The notes beneath the pieces are model-generated. The model ran no database searches, was not told the DNA's origin, and saw only the letters and a list, made by a program, of their open reading frames with translations. Source: Acidimicrobiia bacterium (lineage in GTDB: Bacteria > Actinomycetota > Acidimicrobiia > Spongiisociales > SHLN01). Taken from it: DNA of 33,587 nt. The position numbers and the translations under genes were made by a program. Positions 32,512 to 33,587 of the stretch are shown here, in pieces (position 1 is the stretch's first letter; every line of letters starts with the position of its first letter). Where the stretch lies: the NCBI GenBank assembly GCA_013002865.1, contig JABDLU010000048.1, positions 1-33,587 on the forward strand, read 5' to 3'.

Positions 32512-33555
32512 ATGAGATGGAGGAAGGTAGCTGCGGTCTTCGCAGCACTCGCGCTCGTCGCCGCAGCTTGCGGTGGTGACGACTCGAGCGACACGACGGC
32601 TGCAGGCGGGAGTGGCGATGACACGTTCACTCTCGGTGTATCGAACACCCTGGTCGGAAACGCCTGGCGAGAGCAGATGATCTGTGCGATCAAGGCCGAA
32701 GCGCTTGCGCGCGGCAATGTCGATGAGGTGGTTCTTCAGAACCGCAACACCGACGTCGCCGGCCAGATTGCCGACATCCAGACCCTGATTTCGCAGGGGG
32801 TCGATGCGATTCTGATCAATCCGGCGGATCGCTCGGCGCTGGACGACGTGATCGAGGAAGCCGCTTCGCAAGGAATCCCGGTCATCGCCATCGACGCGCC
32901 GGTCACTGCGCCGAGCGCCTATTTCGTGTCGAACAACCAGGTCGAGTACGGCGAGGTCGGTGCCCGCTGGCTCTTTGAAGAGCTGGGCGGTGAAGGCAAG
33001 GTTGCCTACATGCGCGGCCTCGACGGACATCCGGCCGATACCGATCGTGACACGGGGTTCCAGGCTGCCCTCGCGGACTATCCCGGCATCGAGATCGTCT
33101 ACGAGAACTGGACCGGGTGGGATCCCAGCGTCGGCGCCCAGCAGGCGCTCGAGATCCTGACGACTCAGGAAATCGATGGCATCTGGACGTCGGGCATCGA
33201 CTACACCGTCGTGGAGCAGTTCGACGTCGCCGGTGTCCCCTACGTGCCGGTGGTCGGTGCGGACAACAACGAGTTCGTCAATCAGCTGATCAGCATTGAC
33301 GGGCTCAGCGGCGCCGCCGTTAGCAATCCGCCATCGGTGGGTGGCGTTGGTGCAGCCGTCGCGCTCGACATCCTCGAGGGCAAGACGGTGTCCCAGGAGA
33401 CGCTGCTGACCCCGGCGGTGCTGAGCGACCAGAGTGAGCTCGAGGCCGTGTATGTGCCCGACCTCACCGCCGGCTGGTCTTCTTACATGGAGATCGCGCC
33501 GTATGTCAGCTACACCACCGACATGGTCGTGGACTGCAAGGGTCCCGGCGAATAG
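32512..33555 (+). CDS. Sugar ABC transporter substrate-binding lipoprotein (type 1 periplasmic fold)
   Basis: The protein is 347 residues from ATG 32512 with AGGAGG 5 nt upstream; the track start at 32206 lies inside the ROK gene. The signal [26 protein letters not shown] has lipobox VAAAC and an acidic/Ser linker, so it is a lipoprotein. The mature part is a RbsB/XylF-type fold: [107 protein letters not shown]. Such proteins bind pentoses, hexoses or related polyols. ATPase and permease genes presumably follow outside the window. It lies 97 bp after the ROK repressor. Confidence 0.92.
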   Translation: MRWRKVAAVFAALALVAAACGGDDSSDTTAAGGSGDDTFTLGVSNTLVGNAWREQMICAIKAEALARGNVDEVVLQNRNTDVAGQIADIQTLISQGVDAILINPADRSALDDVIEEAASQGIPVIAIDAPVTAPSAYFVSNNQVEYGEVGARWLFEELGGEGKVAYMRGLDGHPADTDRDTGFQAALADYPGIEIVYENWTGWDPSVGAQQALEILTTQEIDGIWTSGIDYTVVEQFDVAGVPYVPVVGADNNEFVNQLISIDGLSGAAVSNPPSVGGVGAAVALDILEGKTVSQETLLTPAVLSDQSELEAVYVPDLTAGWSSYMEIAPYVSYTTDMVVDCKGPGE

Positions 33556-33587
33556 AAAGCGGAAGTTGGGTGCCGGGCTCGTTTGAG

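Overview
The window reads as chromosomal DNA of a high-GC actinomycete, most likely an uncultured relative of the class Acidimicrobiia (inference). Supporting signs are an F420-type LLM oxidoreductase, GuaB3 paired with GuaA, DUF5667-type anti-sigma architecture, VCBS-repeat/DUF3048 secreted proteins, long Thr/Pro linkers, many GTG/TTG starts, and several genes whose start codon lies 6-8 nt after a -10-like hexamer (leaderless transcripts). No rRNA, tRNA, CRISPR array or transposase was seen.

Layout. (1) 1-8.4 kb, accessory: the 3' end of a large RHS/YD-repeat protein with a variable C-terminal tip, a tiny membrane protein just after it, then six one- or two-gene blocks in mixed orientation: a lipoprotein, a putative toxin plus ribbon-helix-helix antitoxin, a membrane protein plus lipoprotein, an unknown small protein, an LLM oxidoreductase, and a MazF-like toxin with its antitoxin. 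Each gap between blocks carries a related, foldable intergenic element (GCGATAACG core, GGCAC..CGGAGTG arm), so the stretch resembles a cassette array. (2) 8.5-17.5 kb, housekeeping and signalling: guaB3-guaA, a CheA-like hybrid kinase with a REC-GAF response regulator, and pcrA/uvrD. The gaps between these hold heptanucleotide tandem repeats of several sequence families, including a triplicated ~108-bp unit bracketed by oppositely oriented heptads. (3) 17.5-20.7 kb: arsR-acr3 arsenite resistance and a RecQ helicase. (4) 20.8-27.1 kb, envelope: a secreted DRP/PTD-repeat protein, a sigma factor, a membrane-anchored DUF5667-like partner, a VCBS-repeat/DUF3048 protein, a DUF4388 (PATAN) protein, a Thr-rich surface protein and a beta-solenoid membrane protein. 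(5) 27.2-33.6 kb, carbohydrate use: SDR dehydrogenase, KDPG-type aldolase, ROK sugar kinase, GntR/UTRA repressor, SIS-domain isomerase, ROK repressor and a sugar-binding lipoprotein of an ABC importer that continues beyond the window.

How the genes work together. In region 5 the GntR gene and the SIS gene are divergent across two GTCT(A)NAC-type palindromes placed on a recognisable promoter, and the ROK repressor has its own TTGACA promoter spanned by a 7-bp inverted repeat. This suggests layered repression of uptake and catabolism of one (amino)sugar or sugar acid; the substrate cannot be read from sequence. In region 4, start/stop overlaps tie the sigma factor to its anchored partner. In region 2 the kinase and response regulator overlap by 4 bp and no chemoreceptor or CheY/CheB/CheR genes are nearby, so a non-flagellar CheA pathway is likely. 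The most unusual signals are the repeat families: the cassette-like elements at 3.7-8.4 kb and the heptad repeats at 11.2-17.5 kb.
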